A stretch of DNA of 64,000 nucleotides from NCBI GenBank assembly GCA_907164885.2, contig OU015490.1, forward strand, positions 93,908,372 to 93,972,371, in the 5' to 3' direction. A program made the position numbers and the translations under genes. This stretch comes from Dolomedes plantarius (taxonomy: Eukaryota > Arthropoda > Arachnida > Araneae > Dolomedidae). How positions within the stretch are numbered: position 1 is the first letter of the stretch; each line of letters starts with the position of its first letter. The notes below the pieces were generated by a model. It searched no databases, was not told where the DNA came from, and worked only from the letters and a program-made list of their open reading frames with translations. This document shows, piece by piece, positions 1 through 13,799 of the stretch.

Positions 1-231
1 CGTGATAACAACGAAATAGACAAAATAATATTTTTTCTCTTTCTAATGCAGCAGACAATTGGACATTATTATATTGGAAAAAAAAATATTAAAATACAGT
101 TAAAGATATGTTCCTCAAACTGTACTATATTAACTGTACTATATTCTTTAGTATGTCCTATTAGATTTGATTTGAATATTGTCATCTAGAATATTTTGTC
201 TTTAAAATTATCCCTTACGATTTTTTTATAA

Positions 232-275
<44 letters not shown>

Positions 276-402
276 CATCAATTGTATACATTGATCGTCG
301 TATTTATTATAAATATATATATTTTTTTTGGCATTAATTGCATACATTGACAATTGTATTTAATTTAAATATACTCCGTAGCGAATTGCGGGTTTTCAGC
401 TA
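1..402 (-). mobile_element. Family A interspersed repeat, copy 1 (partial)
   Basis: The sequence closely matches the copies at 16058, 17459 and 31241, in reverse. It shares the segments around TGTACTATATTAACTGTAC, an internal (TA)n tract, a conserved block around GCATTAATTGCATACATTG and the end block around ACTCCGTAGCG. It runs off the left edge of the window. The class is uncertain: SINE- or RTE-tail-like, without a recognisable ORF. Confidence 0.7.
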
Positions 403-912
403 TTACAGTCTAAAAGAAGATAGTCTCAAACCGAAAATTCTAAATGCGGGTGCAACTGACTGAAATATCTTCCGGGCAAGGCATATGAATCTCACTCGAC
501 TTTCTAATCGCCCATGACGTTGAGAAATTCATTCTTATCATCAAAACTGAAACTTCAGAAACCAAGCCAGTGGCTACATCAGTTAAGTAATGCTAAATAG
601 ACAACTAAAAGGCAAAATAAGGATTAAAACTTCGACCGTAAAATGTCAAAGGGGCGAATTCAGATGTTACAGACCGGTTGTATTTTAAAGTACTCTTTAT
701 TCTTTTTAGAACCCTAGCGAGTAATAATTTAGCGCAGATCGATGAAACAGTTTAGGAGCGTATAGGAAAAAGATAAAATCCCAGTTTTTACACAGGGGAC
801 AGCAGAATGGACTTCCACGTTTCTGAAGGTCAATGGTAAGAAAGAGATAGTGGTGGAGCAGCGCGGGAGGTGGCAACAGTCCCGGTGGATTTTCTAGTTG
901 TCAGCAGACACC
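403..912. other. No gene recognised
   Basis: Mixed-composition sequence, less AT-rich from about 620 to 912. It lies just upstream of the transposase scrap at 913 and may be the 5' part of the same dead element. No ORF, tandem repeat or RNA gene was seen. Confidence 0.4.
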
Positions 913-1017
913 ATGAGTTGGTCCGGCGAACATCGAGTTACCGTCATCGAGGCGTTCTTTAAAAACAACCAGTTTGTAACTGCGACACAGTGTTACATAG
1001 GGAAGGATACACAATAA
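913..1017 (+). pseudogene. Transposase N-terminal fragment (DUF4817-like)
   Basis: A 34-codon frame begins MSWSGEHRVTVIEAFFKNNQ. This matches, from memory, the helix-turn-helix start common to arthropod mariner-type transposases annotated with DUF4817 (typically a WSGEHR..VEAFFKN pattern). It ends at a TAA at 1015-1017 soon after the point where the family continues with an RAFR-type helix. No catalytic segment was found nearby, so this is a short broken remnant. Confidence 0.6.
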
Positions 1018-2440
1018 CTGATGAAAATACAATTAGGGGATGTTTTGGGTTAATAGGGAGCGACAAGGGTCAAATGGGAATGTATCCAAAATTTCTCATG
1101 AAAACATAGCGACTGATTTGGTAAACACAGTGTGATATTGCATGACGGGCCTAAAATTACAAAGGCCGGGACGGAAGCTCTTTGGCTCCTAATGTCCTCC
1201 ACCAGCCTTCATTCATCAACGTGATAAACGTTTTAATTGTTCCATTACAATATTTATACGCCGAGAAAGGCTTATATACGGGTATTACAGCGAGATTACC
1301 TTTTTTCCCCTGTCCAGTTAAATGTCACAGCTAGATCTATGAAAGGGCTTTTCTAGAGAATATTTGTGTTTTCTTTTCTGTTCACGCGTGTCTGACATTG
1401 ATATCTCTAAAGAATGCACGTATATCAATATTTAGTCTGTTAATGCCTACTTATATACTTTTGTTTAGACGCCCATGGCAACAGTTTCTGTTTTCGCCAC
1501 TAAAAATGCACACAAGGTCATTTTACTTTCCCACTAAATGCTAAAGCACTATTCTCACTGAATGTTTATTCCTACATTGATGGTATATCAATATAATCAC
1601 AGCAGTTCGTGACGATATTGCTTAGATATTTTAGCACAAACAATTCTGAGAAGGTCTTGCGTAACGAAAGGCAAATGTGGTGGCATTTGTATCCAATGAA
1701 GGTGTTTGTATGTTTGTGACTGTTAAAGGATAAAAGTGAGAATAGAGTAATAATATTCTCATATATACTTCACTAAATAGAGGAGGGTATTCTGCTGAGC
1801 TTGTGATACATAATGTTTTACATCAAAAGTCAGTCAACCGCAAATTATATGTCATAGCGTTGTTTTATCTTATTAATTTATGGGAATCATGAACGATACC
1901 TTATGTAGCAATTGCTGCTAGAAATTTCAGGAATTAAACTTCAATTTAAAATTTTAAAGGAAAAAAAAATTGAAAGTAAAATAAAACATTTAGAAAAAAT
2001 AATTATGTTAAATTTAATATTAAAGGTCGGCGAAAAAATATCTTTTAAATGGCTTTTTATCAAAATGAGTAATTTCCAGTATTGCAAGTCTTTGAAATGG
2101 TCCTTGCGTCACAATTTTTGACGAAATTTTATAAAATTTATAACAAAGACTCCTCTTAACATTAAATAAAGTTATGTATCCTTCTTTTCAGGCTTCGACA
2201 TCATTAAGATTATCAAAGTTTAACTTAAGTGTAGAAAATTACAAAAATTTCACGAAAATTGAGAGTAGAAGCATAAAAATATTTCCTAAAAAAAATTAAC
2301 TATTCAACGAAAGCACAAAATAATACATAACTCTGTTCAAAATATATTTATAAGCATATAAATGCAAAATTAAGGGGAAGAAGTTAAAAACTGGATCGCA
2401 AGGAGCATTTTAAAAAACAATAAAAATTTCAATTTTCAAT
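1018..2440. other. No gene recognised; AT-rich
   Basis: Stops are frequent in all frames and only short A/T-driven ORFs occur, such as a Lys/Ile-rich one near 1912. I saw no repeat structure or RNA signature. Confidence 0.5.
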
Positions 2441-2444
2441 TTTT

Positions 2445-2665
2445 TTTAAAATTCGGAGGCACTTGTCGTCAAACATTCGCCTATACTACGCCACAATTTT
2501 ACTGCCCATTTTATTGTGGGGACACCATATAGACGGACAGCATTACCCCCCATGAAGGGACGACACGAACGGAGACATTTTTCGTGGCGCGACGCCAAGA
2601 TTCGATCCGAGCAACCTCAGCACCGAAAACCAGCGCGCTGTACCACTGAGCCTCCACAAGTCTTA
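2445..2665 (-). mobile_element. tRNA-derived SINE, family B, copy 1
   Basis: On the minus strand the segment reads as a tRNA-like head. An A-box-like GGCTCAGTGGTACAGCGC lies at about 2633-2653 and a B-box-like GGATCGAATCTTGG at about 2597-2610. A shared body follows (CATTCGCC, CATTTTATT and a GACGACAC block) that recurs at 48968-49120. Related heads also occur at 54415-54725. Confidence 0.7.
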
Positions 2666-4635
2666 TTTTTAAAATATATAATGAAAAAATTATTATTATA
2701 TAAATTATTTAAAAATTATAATCAATTATTAATTATTTAAAAATATATAATAAGTTGTTTAAAATATTTATAAAATTTTATAAGGTGTTTAATATAGTTA
2801 TATTTTAATTAATATTTATGCAAAATTTCGTATCTCTGAGGTAAAAATTTCAAAAGTTGTTTTGTAATGTCCACAATTCTCTTAAAGCTCTGTAGAAAAT
2901 TAAATGCAGAGAAATCTTTGAATGAAATTTCTTCTATAGTTTACTTTACATTATGTCTTGTGTCATCGTTGACACACACATTGTAGTATTGTGCTGTATG
3001 AATTTATGAATTTACGCAAAAGTTATCCCAGGATTTTTTGTGGAGGAAAATTTGCGACACATACCCTAAAACTTGGGGAAAAGTTGAAGAAAAATGTAGT
3101 GCAAAACAAAATACTCCGAGAAAGCTGTCACAGGAAAAATATTAAGAGAAATATGTCAATGAAATATCTCCCATATTTTGTCTTACATTCTTTTTTTTTT
3201 TGTCGTTTCATGTTACATTAACAAATTATCTGACGCTAAAAGTAAGAGAGAGAAAATTGCAAGAGATCTTAAAAATTGGTACTAAGAAAAATAAAAATTT
3301 TATTACAATTTTAAGAAAACTGTAGCAAAAACTAAATTTGGTAATATCTTTCAATAAAAATTCGCTGAAAGTTTGGGATATATTATCTTTCATATGTTAG
3401 CCGTCATATTATACAGTGTCTAAGTAGCAACAATCCCATCAATATCACAAAATGCAATAGCAATTTAATGACATACACGAAAATTAAAAATCGTTTACTT
3501 AAAAAAAAATAGCAGTGAAACGGGCAATTTAACTGTCAGAGCAGCTTTCAAGGATCTGGAGGCTCTGATCGAAAGCACAAAATAAACTTTATTCTGAAAC
3601 ATTTTATCGTTGCTTTTCAAATATTCATAGTGATCAATAGTTTAATAATGCATCATAAATGTCAGCTTAATAGGCTTGATGTTTCTAGATGAACAGCTTT
3701 TAAGGGTAAAGATGCGTCATGGGGCGTTACTTGTTGATCTTGACTTGTTGAAGATAATCAAGTACAAAAGATAGTCGTGTTTTGGGTCAGAGATGAATAT
3801 CGGCCAAGGTAAGAAACACCTTTCGCTATCGTTGGAAACCTGAAAGCTTTGACTTTTGTAATCTCACTGTGGCTATTGTTCAAAGGCGTTCAAGGTCTAA
3901 GCAATCATTTAAGGTTTTATGTTTAAAGGAAAATTTTGGTATGTGCAATCGTTACTGTTAAGAAAAGCAAACTCAGTTGCTTATCAGACTAATACTGCTT
4001 TAAATGTTGCTATATGTTACAAAGGAAAGTTACGCTTAAAATAGTTTGATGATTGTTTAAAAGATAAAATTTGCATCTTCCCTCTTCTCTGCCAGATGCA
4101 ATCAGGATAACAGAACATTTTATATATCTAAGAGTTGGCGAAAAGAATTTGTAATCACATACTTTATCGCCAAACATAAACAGGACAGCTAGACTTGCAT
4201 ACAGTTAGGTTGTATTATTGCGCACAAACTCTAAGAAGCACATTAGATTTTTATTGATAAATACTTTTTTGGCTTGCAGCAATTGTTTCCAAAGAGATGT
4301 AATTAGGATGGAGAGGAATGTTGAGAAAATTATGTAGCCAGTTGTTTCGTTACAAATGTAAGCCAAAAGATTAGTCACGCTCAAACTAACGGATATGTCC
4401 CCTGCGCTTCTGTGTTATTTCCCTCAATCTTATATTTGGATGAAGGAAGTATTCAGATCACGTACTAAATTATTTTGCTAACGTTTTCGTACATTATACA
4501 GTCTAACATCTTTTTCAATGTAATTTGTTTTAATTAAAAGGTCTTTTATTATCTTTCTAGTGCTTTTCAGAGGAAATTGTTTGGGTTACTTTTTCGGTTG
4601 AGAAATGTTAGTATTTATGTTAATAATGACTCGTG
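2666..4635. other. No gene recognised; AT-rich
   Basis: AT-rich noncoding sequence with A/T homopolymers. No ORF with recognisable content was seen on either strand. Confidence 0.5.
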
Positions 4636-5002
4636 TAAAGGGCGCAGTGGCCCGGTTAGCAAAGGTGTCTAGCCAGGGATTTGAACGTCCCTGGTTCGAT
4701 GCTCGTCGTTGGAAATCCGCCGCCATGTTCACTAATGGTGGACGGGGCAAGTAAAATATGTCGTGGTAAGAATGTCCTCCAAGTTCTCAAATTTACCTCT
4801 GGAGGTGCAAATCAAGTGTTCCGGTCTCGTCACTTGACTCGGTTCAAAATTACGGGACCGATTTTATTCAAGGTCAAGTCAGACTTCAGCCCTAGTGGTT
4901 ACCTCGCCTTAAAGTGAAACTGCTTACTACACTTCGCCAAGGACCTAGGTCCTTTGGACTTGGTGTAGGCTTTCCTACTTCAAGGGGACTGGAAACAATA
5001 AC
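4636..5002 (+). mobile_element. tRNA-derived SINE, family SA, copy 1
   Basis: The head has an A-box region GGCGCAGTGGCCCGGTTAGC (4641-4660) and a B-box GGTTCGATGCTC (4693-4704). A conserved body follows, with a GGTCTCGTCACTTGACTC block and a terminal GGACCTAGGTCCTTTGGACTT block. The same arrangement is found reversed at 45435-45830, and a 5' scrap at about 40004-40035. A 78-codon frame crossing it is incidental. Confidence 0.82.
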
Positions 5003-5377
5003 ATGACTTGTGTAATGCTAAATTATTTGCAAAAGGAAATTCATGAAACGTAATTGAAAAGGATGAGTGCTCATCCCAGTGTTCTCGCTGTACATTTTCT
5101 AAAATCTAAGGAAAACCTGGTGATGTAATATTATTATAGAGCCGTCTGGAAAGCCAGAGGTTACGAGTTTGGTTACCTATCCAGATTTTATACCTTGAAA
5201 GGGAGTGAAATAATGTAAATGAGAGAGTGACATGGTGCTACATATCACTTCATTTGGTGGGAAAAGATAAAACAAAATAAATGCAACTTTAATCGAAGAA
5301 AATAAAGGCAGCTTAAACTATTTTCTTTTATTGCCACTGGTGGTAAGCGAAATCATTTGAGGTGGTGCGCAACAGGG

Positions 5378-5825
5378 TTGTAAAATTTTTAACTCCGTTT
5401 GTAACAACGTATTTATGTGAACGTGGGTTTTCAGGCCTAGTGTATGTGAGAAACAAGAAAAGGAATAGGCTGAGCGTGTAAAACGACTTAAGATTAAGGA
5501 TCAGGATTATCAATCCAGACATAGAAGCTCTCATAACATGAGCAATAGCAAGTTTCTTATTAAGCCTCCGGATAAAGACATTTTAATGTTGGTATTTGCC
5601 ATTTGTTAATAACAAGGGCGTATGAACGGCTTTTTTCAATTTTAGGGATTTATTTTTCAATTTTGTTTTATTTATACTTAACTACATTTTGTAAAGTTAT
5701 TATTCATATGTTTATAGAATTTATTTAATCCCCCCCCACAAAAGGTTAAAACGTATCCAGTGGTACGCCACTACCCTACTAAGTTCTCAGATGACACTCA
5801 AGTATAAAAAGGTTTGGAATCACTG
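5378..5825 (+). pseudogene. hAT transposase C-terminal remnant with 3' end
   Basis: Reading + from about 5378 gives KFLTPFVTTYLCERGFSGL, then a conserved block RNKKRNRLSV, an in-frame stop, then NDLRLRI..INPDIEALI. From memory this matches the C-terminal dimerisation region of hAT transposases of the ZBED5/SCAND3 type (TYLCE.GFSALT..K.K.RNRL). The segment ends near 5811-5825 with the complement of CAGTGATTCCAAACC, a typical hAT end. The N-terminal domains are absent; there is at least one stop in the preserved part. Confidence 0.75.
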
Positions 5826-5829
5826 TTCT

Positions 5830-7605
5830 ACGTAATAAGCCTCAACAACATAGTTTATCACTGCTTTAAAATTAACTCTCAGTTATTTAATTGTATCGTG
5901 GTTTTAACCTACAAGTCTGTATGAGAGGAAAAACAGTTTGAAACTTTTATAATTAAATGCGGTCGAAAAACCTACTTCATTTAATGTTCCTTTATTAACT
6001 TCATTTCTCGAAGCCAAAGAAATATTTATTTTAAAGAAATATATACACGTAAGACATATAAATAAACGGGCACAAGTTAAATTCCCTTATCTAACCTATT
6101 TTTTTCAGGAGGGAATTCATGAAAATATCTAGTTTTAGCTATCTTATTTTATTTTTCAAATAAATCCCTACTAACATCATAAAAGAGGTATAGTTCTTTT
6201 ATTTAATCTATTTTTGTGTCTTTCATTGTTTGATTCATGTCTAAAGCAATTACATTCATTGATTGAGATGTCAAGACTTGTTAGACGAAAGAAGACACGG
6301 CAACTTCTGTGTTTTTGGACACTTAAGTTGGTATTAACAATGTTTAACTTACAAAAAGTCTCTATTTTCATGGCAATCTAAAGAAAAGAGATCTCGTTCT
6401 TTTTTAGTTAGTATGTTTATTGGTTAGATCATACTTATCAGAAATAATCCAGTGGTTTTTTCACAGTATCGGCACCGCTGATGAAGAGATGCTGTCTAAA
6501 ACCTTTTAAATACTTATCTTTTCATGTTTTTAGATTCTGTCTGCATGTTGTAATATAGCTTATGCTGGTTTTTCATTTTCAACTTTGTCTTATATATATA
6601 TATACCCATATTATTCGATATATATATCTACATACAGTATATATATATATATATCTACATAGCCCTGTATATCTTTTATCGGCAGAAACCTGGCTAGCAC
6701 TTCAGCAGAAGTAAAAAACCCCAGTTCCGAATCCTGTTAAAAGTGAATACCGGGAAACACCGAAAACGCTGCATAAACACTAACGAAAGAAGTGATTAAT
6801 TTCTATTTGTGTTGATTGGAACTTGCTAATGTATTCCAGTCATACTGTAGACCAGCCCTGAAGCTGTTTTGAATGATAAACAAATCTTACGACTTCACAA
6901 GTCCTTTGAGAGATCTATTATATAATTCTGGTAATTCTCGAGGGGACCTAAGTTCCAGAGGAGCCAAAATTAGCTCAAGGGAATGCGGACGACGGCTGTT
7001 GCTAAAATATTAACGGTTAAAATTATAGTTTTCTCTACAACGAATTTCCTAGGTGATCAAGGTGTTAGTTTACGAAAAAGCAGCCTTTAGGGTAGTTTTG
7101 AAATTAACATATATTTATGTACAATAGGGAGTGCTGAAAGATCGTTCTTATTAGTATGCTTATCAGGTCACTCAGATTTGCTAAGGAAACATATATGCTA
7201 ACTGTGATTCAATTTTAGCGATTACAAGTCCAACATTGCAATTTGACATAATTGGATAAAACGTAACCTGTGGGTTATGTATCGTTTATTAGTTAATTCC
7301 GTTATTGTATCGGAATGAAAGTTTATTTTGAGACAGTAAAGTGAACTATTTCAATAAATTCGCTTTACTGTAAGACAAGAATCAAAATTATTTCTTCTAA
7401 CTTTGAGAACTAGACTGAGTATTTTTTATGATGTTTTTGGACTAATGTGCTATATTTCATATGCTTCCTTTCCTTTTCCTCCGTTTAGAGGAATCTTTGA
7501 GCTAGCAGTATTTCACTGAAAATAAAATAGTTTTGTATCATACAAAAGATTCTTCTGTGAGCGGACAGATGGCAGCAATAAAAAAAAGTGAATCCAAATA
7601 CTGTA
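5830..7605. other. No gene recognised; short (TA)n tracts near 6593-6655
   Basis: AT-rich noncoding DNA. Two short TA tracts (about 6593-6605 and 6638-6653) flank a non-repetitive stretch. A weak tRNA-like B-box (GTTCCGAATCC near 6725) could be SINE debris but has no convincing A-box partner. Confidence 0.4.
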
Positions 7606-8032
7606 TTAAGGCTGTTGTGTACTAACCCTATTGGATTCGCTCACTTCAATGTTAATCTATAGAGAAAATGTGTCTACTATTGACAGCTACGTAAATGGTA
7701 ATATAATCCAATAAAAATTGTATTTTCAGAGAGATTGAACTTTTATGCCCCTTGCAACAGGATTCATTTTATAAATTTCATCTACTAAAGGAATTTATGA
7801 GCGTTTAAAACACACTAGATCTGATTTTTCTCCCGAATAATTTAAATTTTAAAATATTATTTGCATACTTAAAATACGAAAAATGTCCCGAAATGTAAAT
7901 TTTCTTTCTTTATTACGGAGTACAATTTGTTCTGAAAAATCTTTCAATCCAAGTCGGCAATCCTTGTACACATTTTCTCCATAGGTTAACATTGAGGTGA
8001 AGGAATTCAATAGGGTTAATACACAGCTTTAA
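7606..8032. mobile_element. MITE flanked by TTAA, complete copy
   Basis: Inverted ends of about 60 bp face each other. The left starts at 7610 with GGCTGTTGTGTACTAACCC and the complement of the right starts AGCTGTGTATTAACCC. Both continue into matching ATTGRATTC...TCAATGTTAA...GAGAAAATG blocks. TTAA lies outside both ends (7606-7609 and 8029-8032), the target used by piggyBac-type elements, although the tips are not the usual CCC. There is no internal ORF. Related copies lie at 19528 and 27987. Confidence 0.72.
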
Positions 8033-8639
8033 AAATATATAAAAGTATGAAATGGGAAGGCGCTTGTACATACAGCGAACGAAAGGTAACGAATGAAGTC
8101 GTTCAAAAAATGTATAGGTACCAACGCATATCACCGAAGGCATTTGTTTGTATTTGCCAAGTTTCGCTCACTAGGCGTTACATCAAAGGAAGTTCGTTAC
8201 TCTTCGATAGCTGCCGTTCGTGGTATGCTTACAGTGCTATAATTTAGCCCGGAATCTTTTTACTTTTTGCTTGGAAATTTCCTTTCGAGTAGGAAACTTA
8301 ATTTCGTCGTCCGTTATCGTAACTTAATAAAGCTATAAAAATAACTCACCATAACAATTCACTACCGGAAAATGAACGAACGTCTGTACACGCATTCTGT
8401 CTGTCAAGCAGGTTTGTTACTGTGCATGGCGAACCGAATTTCAGTGGGCCTAATTTGTTCGTTGAAACTCGCCCTAACATGTTCGCTACTTTTTTTACTG
8501 AATGTATATACTTTAATGAAAAACTACTTATGTCCCAGTTAGCTTGCTTTTACGTTTTTACCATTTATAAAACGATATTTTATCCATTCTGGCAATATTT
8601 GTTGCTGCTGTTGTTGCAACTTTACCTGAAAATGCTAGA
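8033..8639. other. Moderately GC-richer unassigned segment
   Basis: Less AT-rich than its surroundings and keeps several CpG dinucleotides. Short overlapping frames occur on both strands but none is recognisable. Confidence 0.35.
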
Positions 8640-8704
8640 TCAGTCGTGTGAGTAACCTGAGTCCCCTTTACCTGAAAATGCTAGATCAGTCGTGTGAGTA
8701 ACAG
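8627..8704. repeat. Short tandem duplication (~43 bp x 2)
   Basis: The block starting ACCTGAAAATGCTAGATCAG and running through CGTGTGAGTAAC occurs twice in a row with the same spacing. The copies are identical over about 32 bp. Confidence 0.85.
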
Positions 8705-8735
8705 GAAGGCAGCAGTACCTTGATCTTCTGCAAGC

Positions 8736-9180
8736 ATGTTGACGGGGAAACCTAAACAGTCTACAATGTGGGGAGTATTCGGAAATTACAGCAACCACAG
8801 CTTTTGCCTATACGCCTTGATCAAACTGCCAACCGGTCGCTACGTAGCAATACCTGAGCCGAGGGTTAATTTCCCAAGTTCGGTGACATTTTTCAATATT
8901 GTTCGGCCCACGAGTGCCGGATGGACAGTACAGGTCCGCCATCCACAAATGCAATCCCAGCCCCTTCCACAATGAGGGAAGGATTCGAAGGAGCAACATA
9001 ACAGAGACAAGGGTGAAAGACCTCTGTAGCGTTCTCGAAGCGTTTACTTTTGTATGGTCACACCTAAAACGAGCCAGGGCAGACTGTATGGGTCTCGGAC
9101 CTCTAAAGTGTGCAAGGCCATACTACGGCGCTTGCGTACCAGTGATGAGCAGGAGGCTCTCTCCAAACACTGTATAAGTC
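8736..9180. other. GC-richer segment with overlapping unrecognised ORFs
   Basis: Open frames of 60-92 codons overlap here on both strands, for example + 8736-8975 and 8899-9177. They have mixed amino-acid content and the local GC is clearly above background. No domain is recognisable. It is probably a fragment of an old element, but a conserved noncoding or exonic piece cannot be excluded. Confidence 0.3.
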
Positions 9181-9654
9181 TGGTCTTAAAAACGGATTGA
9201 ACTTCCGAAGCAGTTAGAACTTCGAACAGGGCGAATCCTTGGCAATATTTGAATATCCATTTTGCATCAAGGTGGGGCTCAGTTGGCGTTTAAGATCTTC
9301 AACCTGAATTTTGAGCTGTGGGGAATTATTCCCTAACCACATTTTTAGCCACTAATAAGAGAATGCATATTTTTGGGTTACGTTTTCATGGTTTTAAAAT
9401 ATACCAATAAATGTAATGCACGAGTATTTAAAAATATTTTATTTTTAATTTTTTTTCTGTATATAATTTTGGTTTTGTAGCCATAGACCTTATTATTAAT
9501 GTCTTAAGGCACGCATTATTTACTACTTCTGCCGTAACTGTTGCAAAACATGCACTTTTGAATGCAAATTTTTCATCAGGAAATAAAAAATTCCGTTAGA
9601 TTAAAGTTTGGACTGAAGATGGTTAGTGTATTGACGTAGAATTCCTAGTATTAG

Positions 9655-9790
9655 TTAGCCGGAAGATGTCTGAATGGTTAGGACGCGGGCACGTCAGTAC
9701 CAGAATCAGTGGATTAGAGTTCCACTTTTGGCATGAATGTTTGTGGCCGTTCAGAATCAGTTTTCAATAGTAGTTCCCGGCCTAATTAAC
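9655..9790 (+). mobile_element. Possible SINE head
   Basis: The segment contains a tRNA-like A-box (TGTCTGAATGGTTAGGACGC) and, about 40 bases later, a degenerate GTTCCA resembling a B-box. No second copy was seen in the window, so support is weak. Confidence 0.35.
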
Positions 9791-11611
<1,821 letters not shown>

Positions 11612-12279
11612 TTTACATATATTATGCATTGTAGACTGTTCATATTTTTAATGTTATAGGATAAGTATTCGTCTTCTGGAACAAAAATATCTCCTACAAG
11701 GGGCACTTTGTTTAATCAAGCAATACTTATTATATATGCTGTTATTTTACCCATCAAACGTACCCATCAAAACTATCACACATACATCAAGTTTATATAA
11801 AAAAGATAATCGGTTGAAGACTTTGGATTATAGATTATTGGGCACCACAAAGACTTTGACTAGTGCTTCCGAAATTTTAAAGGGACCAGAAACCTTCAAT
11901 CTCGTTTCGTTTTAAATTTTCAATATTTTACTCTACATGCAAAACGAGAATAATTAATATTATTTTTTGATACTTTGAAGTCACTTAGGATTTAAAAATA
12001 AGTATTTCGTGGAGGAATAGGACCTGTTTTTCAAAAAAATTGTTTAAAAATGCTAGAAGTTTTCAAAATGTTCCATGCGCATTCCTTTCGTTGTAATTTC
12101 TTCCAAATTTCTCAGGATTGTTTATGGAAGTGTTTGTCACAAAACTGTTCAAATTTCTTTGAAACCCAAAATTTTTTTCAAATTTATGGACCATGAAACA
12201 AAGTAATATCATGCGAAAACGTAAAAAAATAACATGCAGAATCAAAAAAAAATTATTTAACACTTTAGATTCATACAAA
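11612..12279. other. No gene recognised; AT-rich
   Basis: Noncoding spacer between family A copy 2 and the Tc1-like insertion. Only A/T-driven short ORFs occur. Confidence 0.45.
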
Positions 12280-12379
<100 letters not shown>

Positions 12380-13580
12380 CATTGAAGTTCCACTGAATTA
12401 GGGATAGCAAAGCCTATGAAAATTGTGTAGCGCTGCGCATCATGTATACGCAAGTGAGGGCACTGTGGTACCTGCATATATAGCGCGAACTGCGGTTGTT
12501 CTGAATTAGTTGTTGGAATTGCCAGTATGGGTAAACTGCCTGATTTAGACGCCTTTGATCGCGGACAAATCGTAGGTGCGCGACGCATGGACCATTCAAT
12601 TTCCGAAATCGTCAGACAGCTAGGATTTTCAAGGTCGACAATGTCAAGAGTATACCAAGAATACACGGATGGTGGAAAAAAAAACTAGCGATCGGGCAAA
12701 CTGCAAAGGACAATTAGCCTTGACAGTACGTGGTGAGAGACGGCTCAGGCGTATTGTACGTAGCCAGCGAAGCCAAACATTAGCTCAAATTACCACCCAG
12801 TTTAATGACGGTGCCAGTCGTACAGTCAGTAAACGGACTGTGCAACGCTCGCTTCACCGTATGGGTTTCGAGAGCCGGCGACCTAAGGGAGTACCATTGC
12901 TCTATACTCGCCATCTGGCTGCACGTCTTGCCTGGGCAAGAGAGCACAGAGACTGGAGTGTAGAGGACTGGAAACGAGTAGCATGGAGTGATGAGTCTCG
13001 ATTCCGACTACTTAACGCCGAAGGGAGGCTGAGAAAATGGCGTCAGGCTCATGAAGCCATGGTTCCTGCATGCCTGGATGGAACTGTACAAGGGCATGGT
13101 GGCTCAATCATGGTCTGGGTTTCTTTTTCGTGGTACAGTTTGGGATCTTTGGTGCGTGTACCAACCTCCCTCAATGCAATTCGGTACGTAGAGTTGCTGG
13201 ATGATCACCTCCATCCGTTTATGCTGTTCTGTTATCCGCACGGTAATGGAGTTTTCCAGCAAGACAACTGTACCTCTCACAAGTCTCGGTTGGCTACTGG
13301 CTGGTTGGATGAGCATTCCTCTGACTTCTCTAATGAATTGGCCACCTAGAAGCCCAGACTTAAATCCTATTCAGTATCTTTGGGATGTTTTGGAACAAGG
13401 CGTGAAAGGCCATCACACAGCACGAAAGAACCTCACTGAATTATGGACAGCTTTAGCCAATATTTGGCAAGCCATTCCCGTGGAACGTTTCCAGAAACTT
13501 CGTGTGGTAGCCGTTATCAAGGCCAGAGGAGGCCCAACTCGTTACTAGATAGGTATCCCTAATTCAGTGGTACTTCAGTG
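12380..13580 (+). mobile_element. Tc1-like element (1201 bp) inserted in a TA tract
   Basis: The inverted ends match over about 27 bp: the left starts CATTGAAGTTCCACTGAATT and the complement of the right starts CACTGAAGTACCACTGAATT. Both are flanked by TA, and (TA)n tracts lie on both sides (about 12284-12378 and 13581-13781). One transposase gene in the + orientation fills the inside. Confidence 0.9.
12527..13548 (+). pseudogene. Tc1-like transposase, broken by two frameshifts and with Gln at the third catalytic site
   Basis: This enzyme would cut and paste its element by DDE chemistry. The N-terminal helix-turn-helix part starts at ATG 12527 (MGKLPDLDAFDRGQIVGARR) and runs to an A9 tract at 12676-12684, where the frame changes. 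The second segment (12669-13349) has the second helix-turn-helix, WSDES (first Asp) and QQDN (second Asp). A second shift near 13330 leads to WPPRSPDLNPIQ. In the family the last residue is Glu, so the third catalytic residue is replaced by Gln (codon CAG). By my count 36 residues separate the second Asp and this position, as in DD36E-type elements. The copy cannot make an active enzyme. Confidence 0.9.

Positions 13581-13799
<219 letters not shown>

Noticed and set aside
4636..4710. tRNA gene
   Set aside because: A- and B-box-like motifs are present, but no cloverleaf can be closed and the same head is attached to a repeated body elsewhere; it is a SINE head. The same applies at 2600, 33950, 45750 and 54665.
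4681..4917. 78-codon ORF
   Set aside because: Lies wholly within a SINE copy and is not preserved in the other copy.
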